A program made the translations under genes and the position numbers. Below are positions 47,511-59,206 of a DNA stretch of 64,000 bases, one piece after another. The notes under the pieces were generated by a model. It worked only from the letters and a program-made list of their open reading frames with translations. It had not been told where the DNA came from and searched no databases. Source of the stretch: Sorghum bicolor (taxonomy: Eukaryota; Streptophyta; Magnoliopsida; Poales; Poaceae); contig NC_012871.2 in assembly GCF_000003195.3 (NCBI RefSeq), forward strand, positions 3,707,997 through 3,771,996, read 5' to 3'. The number at the start of each line of letters is the position of its first letter. Positions within the stretch are counted from its first letter, which is position 1.

Positions 47511-48146
47511 AGGCGTGATCCAAATACATTTTTGAATCGGACTCCATATCAATTATTGGTAGACCCAAAATTGTGTTAACTCATAAGAGTATATGGGTAG
47601 TAAGTCTAAATCATATAGACAGAGGGCACGAGTGTAATTTTAAAATAAAATAAAAAAGACATAAGAAACTCTCAACTATCTAAGAATAATTAGAGAGAGG
47701 TGAATAAAAAATTAAAATAAAATATATTGTATCTCTAATATTAGGTATAGATAAAGATATAGATTTATGTATTTGATTTGATGTGGGTTAGCGGGTGACA
47801 GCTTTTTTATTTATACCATTTTTTAGAAAGAGAACTCTTATGCTTCTTTTCTGCGCTGAGTGTCCGAGGCACTGGGTCTGGGCCGAGTGACCGGTCTATG
47901 ATTTTGTGGGCCTCAAGCCCTCGAGCCAGACTCGTTCACGAAACCACGGCCCACGAGGGATCAACCCCTGCCGCTGTTAGAGCGGAGAGACCAACACCAA
48001 CACCAACTCGACGTGCTCCTCGGGCGGCGGCGGGACTCTTCTTCCTCCCCAAGAAGTACCGCCGCCACCAAGCGCCGCAGCTCCCCCCCATACTACCTTC
48101 CGAGTTCCGAGCCACCTCGCCTCGCCCACAGATCGCACAGACAGCA

Positions 48147-48767
48147 ATGGCGTCCCCTGAGCCCGCCACGGAGCCCAGCCTCGCGCAAGAGAGCCCCACT
48201 CCCACACCCGCTGCGGCGCCCGCGGCCGCGCAAGAAGGTCCGCCGCAACCGCAAGAGCCTGTCCCCGAAGCGGCGGCGGAGAACGCGGTGAAGGCGGAGG
48301 GGGAGGAGGAGGAGGAGGAGGAAGGGGAGTGCGGGTTCTGCCTCTTCATGAAGGCCGGCGGCTGCAGGGACACCTTCGTGGCGTGGGAGGAGTGCGTGGA
48401 GGCGGCGCAGAAGGACGGCGACGACATGGTCGAGCGCTGCCACGAGGCCACCGCCAACCTCAAGAAGTGCATGGACGCGCACGCCGACTACTACGCGCCC
48501 TTGCTCAGGGCCGAGGAGGCCGTCAACAAGCGCGCCGAGGCCGAGGCTGCCGCCGCCGCTGCTGCGGCCGACGACGACGCCGCGAAGGACAAGGGAGGGG
48601 AGCCAGCGACTGATTCGGAGAATAAGGAAGAAGGCGTGCCCCAGCCGGCTGCTTCCTCCCCGCCAGCCGCCGGCGTGGGTAACGATGCGGAGAATAAGGA
48701 AGAAGCCGTGCCCCTGCCGGCCGCCGGTGAGGCGAAGAAAGAAGAAGCTGTTGCTGAGAAGGTTTGA
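48147..48767 (+). CDS. GCK-domain protein with twin CX9C cysteine pattern
   Basis: A single exon of 206 residues. The N-terminal 60 residues are rich in Ala, Pro and Glu, ending in a run of seven Glu. The GCK domain (about 61-118) holds six Cys: C62-x2-C65, C73-x9-C83 and C98-x9-C108, with the family words CGFCLFMKAGGC and KKCMDAHADYY. The C-terminus is low-complexity, with two NKEE(G/A)VP(Q/L)PAA repeats and a Lys/Glu end. The domain's function is not established as far as I know. The cysteine spacing resembles the MIA40/CHCH proteins of the mitochondrial intermembrane space, which is my inference. No signal peptide is visible. The ATG at 48147 is the first that gives the usual MASPEP-type start. 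Confidence 0.9.
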   Translation: MASPEPATEPSLAQESPTPTPAAAPAAAQEGPPQPQEPVPEAAAENAVKAEGEEEEEEEGECGFCLFMKAGGCRDTFVAWEECVEAAQKDGDDMVERCHEATANLKKCMDAHADYYAPLLRAEEAVNKRAEAEAAAAAAAADDDAAKDKGGEPATDSENKEEGVPQPAASSPPAAGVGNDAENKEEAVPLPAAGEAKKEEAVAEKV

Positions 48768-48889
48768 TTGATATAACTAACAATTGTTGTTGGGTTGGTT
48801 ATTAGATTCATACTGGTTCCTGAATCCTGAGGTTAATTTTGGTTCCCTTTGTGGGGAAATAAGGCTGTTCTGCGCATAATTGTTGGACG

Positions 48890-51835
48890 TGGTACGCAAT
48901 TTATACTGAAGAAGTTTTGATACTGTTACATGATTTTGGTGATGCTGCCTGATGGTGTATGCTACTCTTTTCACTGAAAGTCTGAAACCATAAGGATTAC
49001 TGTCTTACATCTTGCATTGAAATTACATAACTCTCCTTTTTTTTTGCCAAAAAAAATTTATTGCTGGGTAGTGCATTACACAAATTCTACTAGTAATTGC
49101 AATGTCCAAGAGTGATGTGTTGGTGTTGTTCTCCTGAATAAGCCTGAGAAGTTTAAATTTGGTGATTTTTTATGTTCTTGCAATGGCAAGGAGTGGTACT
49201 TTTGAGACAATGCTGGGTAGGTGCAGGAGAAATTCGCATTTAGTAACTGTGGTGTTCTAAGCTGGATATGGTATCCTCTGGTAACTTTGAGATTTTACCT
49301 TCGATGTGTAATATGCAGCAGTGACAGGATTGTTAAGCAAGTGTGTTAAGCAAATACTCTGACTGTAGAAGCATCAATCATGTTTGAATGCTGGCGACCA
49401 TTCTTCTGTATTCTTTTTAATTGCTTTATTCAGCCGTGAGGCTTGAGATGGACTGGGACTTGTCCATACCCTTAGCTTGTTTTGGGCTTATTGTGCGGAA
49501 ACGACCTGTTGTACAATGCCCTTAAGACTGCAACCTGCAATGAAAAATGGAAAAATACCATATTTTGGACTTGATTATGGCATTAAAGTGGTGGTTGTGC
49601 ACTTGTGTTTGATTGGATAAGCTAGTTTACAGTTTCATCTGAGATTGTGGTTTATGTCATGCTTAGTTGGTGACAGGCTATTAGCATCCACCTTTTTGGA
49701 GCTTTCTCATTTGAGATGATTTCTTCGCAAACACAGCTTTGCCAATTATATTCATGTTTCAGTCTTGTCGAACTGGTGAGCCAAAGCAGAGTTCCAGTAA
49801 TTTATTGTTTGTAAAAATACTCTCATTACTTCAGTTCCGAGGTCCAAATATATTATTTCACAGTTTTGTTTCAGTTCACTGGAAACATCATGGCAGATCA
49901 ACAGGATTTTACAGTTTAGGATTCAGGGTTATATACTTATATATGCTCTGTTTGTTTCTATCTATGTTTTCCCTTCTTCGAATATTATGAGTATCATGGG
50001 TATTCATCTTAATACCTTGTTTCCCTTCACTGCAATTTCTCTTCAAAAATTGGTGGATCAAGTTCAGTTGTTATGTGATTTTGATTCTGCCACCTGTTGG
50101 TGATGTATGGTACTACTCTTTCTTACTGAAACTATAGGGACTACTGCTTCACTTCTTTCATTGACATTGCAAGCCCTTTTTGTTGTTCGCAAAATCGTAC
50201 ATACCAGTTATTGCAATGTCTAAGATTGATGTGTTAACATTATTCAGCTGGATAAACCTGAGAAAATTTTAAATTGGGGGATTATGATGCTCTTGCAACA
50301 TCAAAGTGTGGTGTTCTAGGGATACAGTGCTGGATAAGTCTGGGAAAATTTCACATTTGTTAATTGTGGTGTTTTTACAACGGACACAGACTTTTCTATT
50401 GATTCTGACATTTTAACCTTCGATCAGGAATTTGCAGTAGTGGCAGGACTGTTAAGTCTATAGAAGCATATCCTGTTCGAGTGCTGCTGATCAAGTGATC
50501 ATTCTTCTGTATTCTTTTTTAATTGCTTTGTTTCAGGCTTTCAGCTGTGTTGTTTGGGATAACCTGGGCCTTGTTAATGCCTTTAGCTTGTTTTCGGCTT
50601 ATTATGTGGAAACAACCTGTTGTAAATGCCCTAAGACTAAAACAAAAAAATACCATATTTTGGTTGTGGTATTAAAGTGGTGGTTGTGTTTGATTGGATA
50701 CAAATAAACTAGTTTACAATTTCAACCTGAGATTGTGATTTATGGCTTGCTCAGTTAGGGACAGGATATGAGTGTCCACCTTTATGGAGTTTTCTTAAGC
50801 TTACCCACATAATCATGACCCAGACTCCAAGTTGAGATGGTTTCTTCACAAACACAGCTTAATTAGCCAGGATGTTGTTGTTTTAAATATGTCCTGTTTC
50901 AATATTGGTTGAACTGGAGAGCTTTTAAGCAAAGTTGCAGCAATTTACTCAACGGAACAAGACTCATTACTTAAGCTTAAGGTTCAAACATACTATTTCA
51001 CGGTATTGTTTCAGTTCACTGAAAACATTAGTAGTCACAGTCCAACAGGATTTTTACAGTTTAGACAACGAGCAGAGGCATGCCATGTGTGACTTGGCTC
51101 CCTTCTGACTCCATAAACAACAGGATGTTCTTGATTTGTGACTCGCGGTCTTTCATATCAATATCATCATGTATAAATATTTTTTCCCTTTTTAGTGAAG
51201 ATTCAAGGAATGGAACCATAACAGGGGCTCTTGATTGGTTTTTCTGTGTTGCCAACATATGCAGCAGTATGCCCTGTTTCAGGAAGTTCAGTTGATGCAG
51301 ATGCAGGGGCTCTTGATTGGTTTTTCTGAATATGATCAATTAGGGAAGTATGCCCTGTCTCAGTTAGTTCAGTTGATGCATCTTCATTATGTCCAGTTCT
51401 GCATCATATGTTTCATTCTTAGACTCTTAGCTGATTTAATTCGATCAGTAAATATGCAGCAGTGACAGGACTGTGTTTTAATTCTATTAAGCAAGTACTC
51501 TGACTGTAGAAGCACATGCCTGTGTGAGACTTTGAATGCTGGTGAGCACTCTTCTGCATTCTTTTCATAATTGCTCTTAATTCACTTGTGTGGCTTGAGA
51601 TGGCCTGGGATTTTTGTCAGTACCATTAGCTTGTTTTGGGCTTATTGTGCGGAAACAACCAGTTGTAGAATGTCCCAAGACTAAAACCTTCATCGGAAAA
51701 AGGAAAATACCGTACTTTGGTTGTGGCATTAAAGTGGTGGTTGTGTTCGATTGGATACGCTAGTTTGCAGTTTCATTTGAGATTGTGATTTATGTCATGC
51801 TTAGTTAGCGACAGGACATTAGTGTTGGAGTTTTG
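48890..51835. repeat. Three tandem copies of a roughly 1.1-kb non-coding segment
   Basis: Unit 1 is about 48890-49990, unit 2 about 50040-51060 and unit 3, partial, about 51415-51835. Anchor words TAGCTTGTTTTGGGCTTATT occur at about 49468, 50584 (one change) and 51627, a period of about 1.04-1.12 kb. Other shared words are AAAGTGGTGGTTGTG and GAGATTGTG.TTTATG. No conserved frame is seen. It starts just after the GCK gene, so unit 1 may overlap its 3' UTR. Confidence 0.85.
51224..51385. repeat. Direct repeat of about 82 bp
   Basis: GGGGCTCTTGATTGGTTTTT occurs at 51224 and 51306, each followed by GTATGCCCTGT.TCAG and AGTTCAGTTGATGCA. It lies between units 2 and 3 of the larger array. Confidence 0.85.
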
Positions 51836-51839
51836 TTTG

Positions 51840-52298
51840 GTTAATAGATCAACAATGTTATATAACCAACTCCTTAAATTATGCCAAGCTAGTTACCAAA
51901 CTGTTGGACCATGATTTTTCATGCTTTACCAAAACAAACAAAGATAGCAAATGTTTTTAGTAAACTCTTAGAGATGCTCTAAGCTGTATTTTTTTGTGCC
52001 AGCCAACAATAATTTTCTTTTATAATAAATAAGAGTACTTTTAGTTATGACTTTTCAGACAATTGAACGTGAGGCCGGCGTCCAAACGTGTCTGAATGCC
52101 TTGGATGGTAGTACGGCCGTTTAGTCATCACACTCACCAGTGCACACTGCTGTCCGTCTCCGTCTCATGCATCAAACAGGACGAGAGTTTTTTGGAACAT
52201 CAATAAAACGAACTTGCGGTGGTTTTTACATGCACAACGAAACAATGTAGGAGCTCGCTTTGGGCACTGTGCACCACACACTGACCGTGACACACCCC
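51840..52298. other. Intergenic and NF-YA 3' flank
   Basis: AT-rich sequence, then GC-rich sequence from about 52070, probably NF-YA 3' UTR and downstream region. No other feature was recognised. Confidence 0.45.
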
Positions 52299-52319
52299 GG
52301 AGCCAAGAATGAGTTGCCG
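52299..52319 (-). promoter_or_regulatory. miR169-type target site in the NF-YA 3' UTR
   Basis: On the mRNA strand the site reads CGGCAACTCATTCTTGGCTC, ending about 60 nt after the stop codon. It is complementary to the miR169 family (AGCCAAGGATGA.TTGCC) with one mismatch and one G:U pair. Most NF-YA genes carry a miR169 site in the 3' UTR, which supports both the gene call and this site. Confidence 0.85.
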
Positions 52320-52380
52320 TACGTCCTAGAGAGCCACCACCGTACCACCACCAGGGCGACGGCGAGGCCACCCGCCGGCG

Positions 52381-55300
52381 TCACGACCTGAGCAGGTCGC
52401 AGCAGCCCCGCGACGGCGCGCTGCAGCCGGGCCACGCGGTGGCCTCGCCGCCGTCTCCGTCGCCGCCCGCCACGTTCACCAGCGACGAGAGGAACAGGGC
52501 GTCCGCCTGCCGGTCCTCCTGCTGCTGCAGCCTCGTCGCCGCCGCCGCCGCCGCCTTCGCCTTCGCCTTATTGCTGGCGGCGCTGCCCTCGTTCGGCGGC
52601 TTGTGCGGGTCGCCGTCGTCGCGGCTCCGGGTGTTGAGGAAGCGGCCGCCGGTGCCCCGCGCCCGGCGCAGCGCGTGCAGGTGCCGTGACTCGTGCATGT
52701 ATGGCTTGCGGCGGTTCCCCCCGGAGACCCGGCGGTCCCTGCAGGCCGCCTTGGCGCGCGCCAGCCGCCGCCGGAGGATGCCGTTGAACTGCTTGGCGTT
52801 CACGTACACCGGCTCGTCGGCCGCGATCGCCGGCGGCAGGAGCACCCTCCCGTGCTTCATTTTTTTTTTTTTTTTGCAAATGTAAAAATATATACTATGG
52901 TGTGAAACAAGTCTTGTTGAGAAGCAACCCAAACAAAAAGGATCGGTGTGACATATACATACCAGAGCATGGGCTCCATAGAAGGGATAGTACGACGCAG
53001 TGCCATAGCTATGATGGTCAGGAATGGCGTTGGTGCTAAACATCTTCATCAGTTACAGCCGACGTAAGTACGACAGGGAGCACACATCAGCACGTATATA
53101 TATAAGATTAGGATGTCGTTGGAACTTATTGATAACAGCTTATTAATACAGTTATGAACTGGTACGTGCTGTACTGTACTGTCATGGCTACAAATAACAT
53201 CTCGGTCTCACTCACCATGGATTGCCCAATGGACAGGTCGAAACGGCCATGGTGGTACTTGTGCAGCAGCAGCTCCGGGTGCGCGGCGGCGGCCATGGCG
53301 GCTGCCCCGGGAGGCTCGTGGAATTTCAGCTCGTGCCGCCGAGGGTCTGGATCGCCTGAAACTAAACCACCAAGTGTACGTCTGCATTGTTAGCTAATTA
53401 TACAAGAGCGGTATCTGAAGATCTACGTCGGCTGCTTTCCCATATACGGAGTACAGTATTTCATATATATATGTTCGTCCTCTAGTACTAATGGACAGGC
53501 CATTTTTGAGAAGGGGTGCACAGGACCATTTCTTCTTCCTTTAAACCCATCGGATTTGAACAGGCCATATGTTCGTCCTCTCTCCATGTCTCTCATCTAC
53601 CGAGTTATGTATTGTTCCTAGCTCCACAAATTCAAATACAGAGAAGTCATCTTCTATGTTATTAGACTAAGTACTTGTTTGGATCCATTACAAATTAGCT
53701 AGCTAATAGCTAATAGCTGCTAATTTAAATCTGACTAATGTTTAGCAGGAGGCTATTTTGATCCATCGGCTAATAGATGGTTGGATAGTAAGTTGAAAGT
53801 GTATATGAACTATTATTAACACCTATTAGTAACTCCAAACCTGCTATTGGAACTAATTGTTAGCAGCACTTTAGCTAATAGTTAGTAGGTTTATCACCTT
53901 CAGCTAATAGTTAGTAGGTTTATCGGTAGGTTTGTTTGGATGCACTAGTAACTTTTAGTGCCAAGGTCAGGCTCAATAGGTTTTCATCCCTTGAGACTCT
54001 ATCTATATGAAACTTTTATCATCTCCTTTTATCAATACAATGTCATGTTAGCATATTTAATATCTACAAAACTTTCATGAAGATTGACCTAATGGATCAA
54101 ACATGCCCTAAAAGTAGAGGTTTAGTCCATTTGTTTCAAAAAAAGACAGAAAATCACTCTTACTCCAAACCTAGATGGACGCCTGTACTGTAAACAACTT
54201 GCACCTTAGCTTGAAATTTGACCATGAATGTGAAATTAGTAGCTGGAGCCTGTCTGCCCGAGCCGGACAGGGATTCAGTGACTTGCCTTGAGCAAGTCAC
54301 AACGTAACTTACCTCCTCCATCCATTGCTCTCAGGTCTTGTTTAGTTCAAAAAATTTTTGTAAATTTTAAATTTTTCACACATTCTCTGTCACATTAAAT
54401 TTTATAACACATGTATAAAATATTAAATATAGATAAAAATAACTAATTGTATAGTTTGTCTGTAATTTGCCAGATGAATCTTTTGAGCCTAGTTAATCCA
54501 TGATTGGATAATATTTATCAAATACAAATGAAAGTGCTACAGTGTCTATTTTGTAATTTTTTTTAGAACTAAACAAGGCCCAAATCACATCCAGTGGCTC
54601 AAAACATATCTAACCCTTCAACATGTGAGACTTGGTTGTTTTTTCGACATAGATAGCAGATAGCAGCATATTCACAGTTTCAAAAAAAGAAAAAAAAAAG
54701 ACAATAATTCATGTCCATAATTCAGATGGACATGTACATAGCAGCTTATCAAAGCACAATAAAATATAAGTCATATCATAAACTAAGTAGGCTCAAAAGA
54801 TTCAATGGCTCGCAAATTATACAATTAGTTATTTTTTATGTATAGTTATTTTTTATCTATATTTAATGCTTCATGCATGTGTAGTAAGATTCGATGTAAC
54901 AGAAAATGTCTGGAAAATTTAAAATTTTACAAAAAAAATTAGAAACTAAATAAAGTCTTGGAGGAATGGATGGAGGTAAGTTACATTATGACCGCCCGAG
55001 ACCCGTGAAACAGGGCATTGGGCATGCATGCATATGTTGGATCGCCCGACCAGGCACCGGCACCAACCTCACCACATCCCTGACATCAATTAAGGAAAGG
55101 ACCCAGCGCGCCACGTATATACTCCTACACACACATACTATTCAAGTTTCCTAGGACCAGGACCACGATGGCAAGCAAATACAATAATGGTGCAGCCATC
55201 AACCCGGAACGTACGGCCGGCGGCCGGCATTCAGAGCGGTTGCGCTAGCTAGCGCCAGGTACGCTTGCACCGGCAGGCAACAAGGGGTACTGTCGTCGGC

Positions 55301-56317
55301 AGCGTCCGACGACCGTACTCGACCGACAGACGATGCCGCGGCTGTGCCATCTAGCTTATCGACCGCCGGCCGGCCGACGACGACGGTCGACGGCGGCAGC
55401 TAGCAGTCGCGACTCGCGACACACTGCGCGACCGACAAGAAAGACGAGAGCTTTTTCAGTCGTATGTTTTATTACCTGACGACGAGCTGATGATCGGAAA
55501 CCTGGCCGCAGCGCACCCCTGGTGAGGGGCGGCGGCCCACCACGGCGCCGCGGTCGTAGCCGGGCCGGCGCCGCCCCCGCCGCCGTCGGTGATCGCCTGG
55601 TGGAAGCCGAGCCCGTGGTCCTGGAAAGCCTGCAACAAGGCAACCAAAGAACATCTCGTTGGAATGGAACCACTCCTATTCCTAGATACTAGGTATAATA
55701 TATCATTCAGTATATATATCGCGAGGAGCAAACAAGGGAGACTGAAATAAAAAAGAAGTGTTTTTTTTGGCAGCGTGCTTTGAAATAGAGTGGAAATAAC
55801 AAATGTTGCTGGAAAGCTCATTGCTGCCTGCACTGATCAAATCGACAAGGAACCAGCAAAGCCTTGCGTCATAGGCTCATATATATAGCCTAACAGCTGG
55901 ATACTACGACTCTGTTCATCTTTGGCCTTGTTTAGTTGGCAAAATTTTGGAATTTTGGGTACTGTAGCACTTTCGTTTGTTTGTGATAAATATTATCTAA
56001 TCATAAACTAATTAGAGTCAAAAGATTTATCTCGAGATTTACAGACAAACTGTGTAATTAGTTTTTGTTTTCGTTTAAATTTAATACCTCATGCATGTGC
56101 CACAAGATTCGATGTGACGAAGAATCTTGAAATTTTTTGCGAACTAAACAAGGCCTTTGCTTCCATGAGGAAGAGGAACAGCAGGTCAGCAGCCGAACAG
56201 CTCGTTCGTGGAATTCAAATGGCAGGTGACCGCAATCGAAAGAGCGAGAAGGGGGACACTGTGTGTCTGAAAGTAAGCAGTTGTTTATGGGCCAAAATGT
56301 ACACTTACACTCCTCAT
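52381..56317 (-). CDS. NF-YA: NF-YA (HAP2/CBF-B) transcription factor subunit
   Basis: Five coding exons, 56317-56309, 55629-55476, 53355-53216, 53043-52963 and 52854-52381, encode 285 residues. NF-YA joins NF-YB/NF-YC and binds CCAAT boxes in the nucleus. Residues about 142-164 (EPVYVNAKQFNGILRRR) form the subunit-association helix, and RKPYMHESRHLHALRR to RFLNT (about 177-203) the DNA-binding helix. The linker between them is longer than usual. The start exon holds only ATG AGG AGT before a GTAAGT donor; it is the first ATG after a (GCA)7-containing leader. The 3' UTR holds a miR169 site. Introns 1 and 2 carry MITEs. The last intron (52962-52855) is 108 nt and open in frame, and its acceptor follows a run of 16 A. 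Start exon and acceptor are inferred; the core domain is certain. Confidence 0.9.
54334..54580. mobile_element. GGCCTTGTTTAG-type MITE in NF-YA intron 2
   Basis: The ends are GGTCTTGTTTAGTTC and GAACTAAACAAGGCC. The interior has TGATTGGATAATATTTATC and CCAGATGAATCTTTTGAGCC, family words. Confidence 0.75.
54775..54957. mobile_element. Partial MITE of the same family in NF-YA intron 2
   Basis: It starts within the family interior (ACTAAGTAGGCTCAAAAG) and ends AGAAACTAAATAAAGTCTTG. The left terminus is missing. Confidence 0.6.
55924..56155. mobile_element. GGCCTTGTTTAG-type MITE in NF-YA intron 1
   Basis: Full-length, with ends GGCCTTGTTTAGTTGGC and GCGAACTAAACAAGGCC and TTT duplications at 55921-55923 and 56156-56158. 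Confidence 0.85.
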
Positions 56318-56326
56318 GACGGCTTG

Positions 56327-56349
56327 ATGCTGCTGCTGCTGCTGCTGCG
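56327..56349 (-). repeat. (GCA)7 repeat in the NF-YA 5' leader
   Basis: Seven GCA units lie about 10 nt upstream of the inferred ATG. They are part of the same exon and could vary in length between accessions. Confidence 0.85.
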
Positions 56350-56513
56350 TGCTGCGATGCCAAGACAACAACGGTGTCGTCCTCTCCTGAAGCGTCAGAC
56401 GATAGATGTATGGCTTGAGCTTGACGACACTGGTGAGTGAGAGAGTGCGTGTTGGTGCCACTGAATGGCGAACGAGAGATCGAAGCCGGCCGGGAGATCT
56501 GGGTCGGTCTAGG

Positions 56514-56519
56514 TTATAA
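56514..56519 (-). promoter_or_regulatory. Possible TATA box of NF-YA
   Basis: TTATAA lies about 200 bp upstream of the inferred start codon, a workable distance for a 170-nt leader. It rests on position only. Confidence 0.3.
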
Positions 56520-58771
56520 GGTAGCTAGCGTGGTGGTGCCAACTGAATTGAATCGCCGTCCTTGCTTGTTGTTCAGAAATGTGCGCTACACAAGGCGCGC
56601 CATTAACTGAGATGGACGACAGCGGCAGGCATATAAATTTGGGCGCCAGGGAATGTAAATGCCGGCCGTTTTAGCAGGGGCCCGGCCGACCCTCTTCTTG
56701 TCCTAGCTTCTCCGTGCATTCGTTCATAATAATCACGAGCGCAGCCCCAGCCTATCATCGCTAAGTATGTTTAGCCCTACGTAGTACGAACAATCTTTCT
56801 GCGGGATCGGAATGCGCGAATTGTTACGGCAAAGTGGTCAGGCCGGGACTGAAGTCTGGTACTACTGCTGAATGCTGATCAATGACAATTTGGAGAAGGC
56901 CGGAGATGGGCAAATCATGGCGAAGGCGTAACTGCCCAAGCCCAACCAGAGCGCTAGAGAAACTGTGAGTAAATGCAGTGTACAACTGTATGCTACAACT
57001 GCCGTGTGTGTGTGCTCCATGTTACAGCCAGGAGGAATGCATGAGCAACAGAGCTCCGCTCCAGCTGTTACTGTTAGTTGCATCAGTGCAAGGCAACTAC
57101 TCCAGGCAAGAGGCGAAATGTGAGTGACTGCTTGCCAGGTACGGTGGGCTCGGTTAGCCCCGTACTACACTCCTACATTGCCAGACAGACCAAAACCCTC
57201 GATGCATTTCTGGTTCAGTAAAAACTCCTGCAGATGATCCTTGCAAAGTTCAGAAGTTTCTAGACAGTGTGACAGTGCGGTGGAAAAGCCTCTTCATCGG
57301 CTTCATATGTACAGTATATAAACATGCTTAACTGTTTCAGAAGTCGTGAATTTGTAGACAGTGGCGAGTTTTTCATCTGTTTCGATCTTCTCAGGCTCCC
57401 AAACTCTTGAGCCTGTGTAAGTGGTAAACCTAGCTAGTAAAATTACAGTTAGCTGGTCTGCGAACCTGTGACTGTGACTCCTTTTTGTGAGTGCCACTGG
57501 CTCACTGTCAGTGTAATGCAAGGCTAGAGATCGATGTGACAGCTTGACAGATTGGTTGGTGGTTAAGTGTTCAATTAATTTGGATCAAAGATTTCTCAAA
57601 GCTTGTGTCAAAAAAAAAGATTTCTCAAAGCAATTTTATAAAGTAATAAATTCCAAAAGAAAAGATTCACGTCGTCATATACAGTGTCTAAAACAAAGGA
57701 AAGTTGAGTTTCTTTTTCAAAAGGAAAGAATAACCATAGTAGCAAGTACAAAACATAGGAAAAAAATATCCACTCTAATCCAATGGAACGAATCTTTGAT
57801 CTCTTGCATGCTATGCTTGCTCATGTTACTGTACTGTTTTTCTTATTCCAAACAGCGTAAAGTATTCATTCCTGTGTTTTGAAATCCTAAATATTTTTCA
57901 CTATTCACTCTATCTTATGCCTGTGTCTTTTCCATCTCTCTCTTTTTTTTTGGTATTCTGTCGTTCCAAGCGGGTTTTAGACCAACAAGGCAACCCGTTA
58001 CCTAGACCGTGCATGCATTTCTAGTTGAACAACAAGCTGAGATAACCTCTGCCCTCTAAAGACAATTAGCACTCCATATATCGTAAAATACATGTCCCCT
58101 TAGAACACTCTCAATGGCCTAGCTTAGAAGTGTGTATAAATCAATTTTTTTACTATTGAATAGTGTAAAAGACAAGAGGCTAGTAGTGTGGAGCCAAGAG
58201 ATCAGTCTCGCTCTCTCTATCACCACAACACGATATCAATGTTGTTGTCTCTCACCTCAACGTTGATAGCTTAGAGCTAGTGTTAGCTTTTAGAGCAACT
58301 GCAATATGGTGGCACTAGCAACTACCCAAACAGCTCTCTCCAGCTTCATGCATAGTACAGTACAAACATGGCACAAGGTTTCCGTTTCTTCTAAATCACG
58401 AGATTATTCCAGACTCCCAAACTACATATGCCCTGCTAAACCTAGTTATTATGGACTCTACTCTCTAGTGAAGCCTGAACTTTCTTCCAACAGCGTTCTA
58501 AGTTTACGGCGCCATATTCATGGCCCGGCCGGCTGTTATCTGATCCAAGTTAGTTATGGTGACATGACGCTCAACGAGAGCCGTTGGACAACCTACTGTA
58601 CTAGCTAGCACTGTAGTACTTGGTACCAGGCGTGTGGGGGTCAAGCTCCTGTCCTAATCCTAGGTTTGCATATGCTGTGCCCTCGGAGCTCAACTACCTT
58701 GGCTCTCTGCAATTGGTAGCAGCTCACTGGATATGGATTGGATCCCATGCATCCAGCTACGCCTGCTACTT

Positions 58772-59000
58772 GGCCCTGTTTAGATCCCTTCAATATTTCA
58801 AAAATTTACAAGATTTTTTATCATATCAAATCTTTGAACACATGCATAAAAAATTAAATACAAATAAAAATAACTAATTGTATAGTTTACCTGTAATTTA
58901 CGAGACGAATCTTTTGAGTCTAGTTATTCTATAGTTGGATAATAATTATTAAATACAAACGAAAATGTTATAGTATTAAAATCTAAAAACTTTTTGGGGC
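58772..59000. mobile_element. GGCCTTGTTTAG-type MITE, diverged
   Basis: The left end is GGCCCTGTTTAGATCCC. The interior has the family words ACACATGCATAAAAAATTAA and GAGACGAATCTTTTGAGTC. The right terminus is degraded. Confidence 0.65.
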
Positions 59001-59206
59001 TTATTTCAAGCAACGCATCCTTTCTGCACTTGCTGCACCAGAATTGAACAACTGAAGCAGGCGTCATGACGATGAGGCCAGCCCGTAAATGCTACAGTGC
59101 TGGTACGTACTCCGTATGATTTCCGAATAAACGCGTGTACGTGCTCACATACATGGTCAGAAATGGTCGAAGGCTGCTGTACTGTAGAGTACAGTAAGGT
59201 CAATAA

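Larger units (their letters stand above)
46400..48146. other. Intergenic with MITE-like sequence and the GCK relic
   Basis: The CP33-like promoter side is next to 46400. An inverted-repeat element appears between about 46608 (GGGTGTTTGGTAGGCCA) and 47010 (ACTAGCCAAACATGCTC). A decayed GCK copy follows, then the promoter of the intact GCK gene. An open frame continues upstream of the GCK ATG to 47898 without stops, but it is most likely leader. Confidence 0.5.

Noticed and set aside
47898..48146. N-terminal extension of the GCK protein by 83 codons
   Set aside because: Open by chance in GC-rich leader; the ATG at 48147 gives the expected family start.
55456..55833. Hydrophobic N-terminal extension of NF-YA exon 2
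   Set aside because: Reads through the intron upstream of a good acceptor (TTGCAG at 55630); a membrane segment makes no sense for NF-YA.
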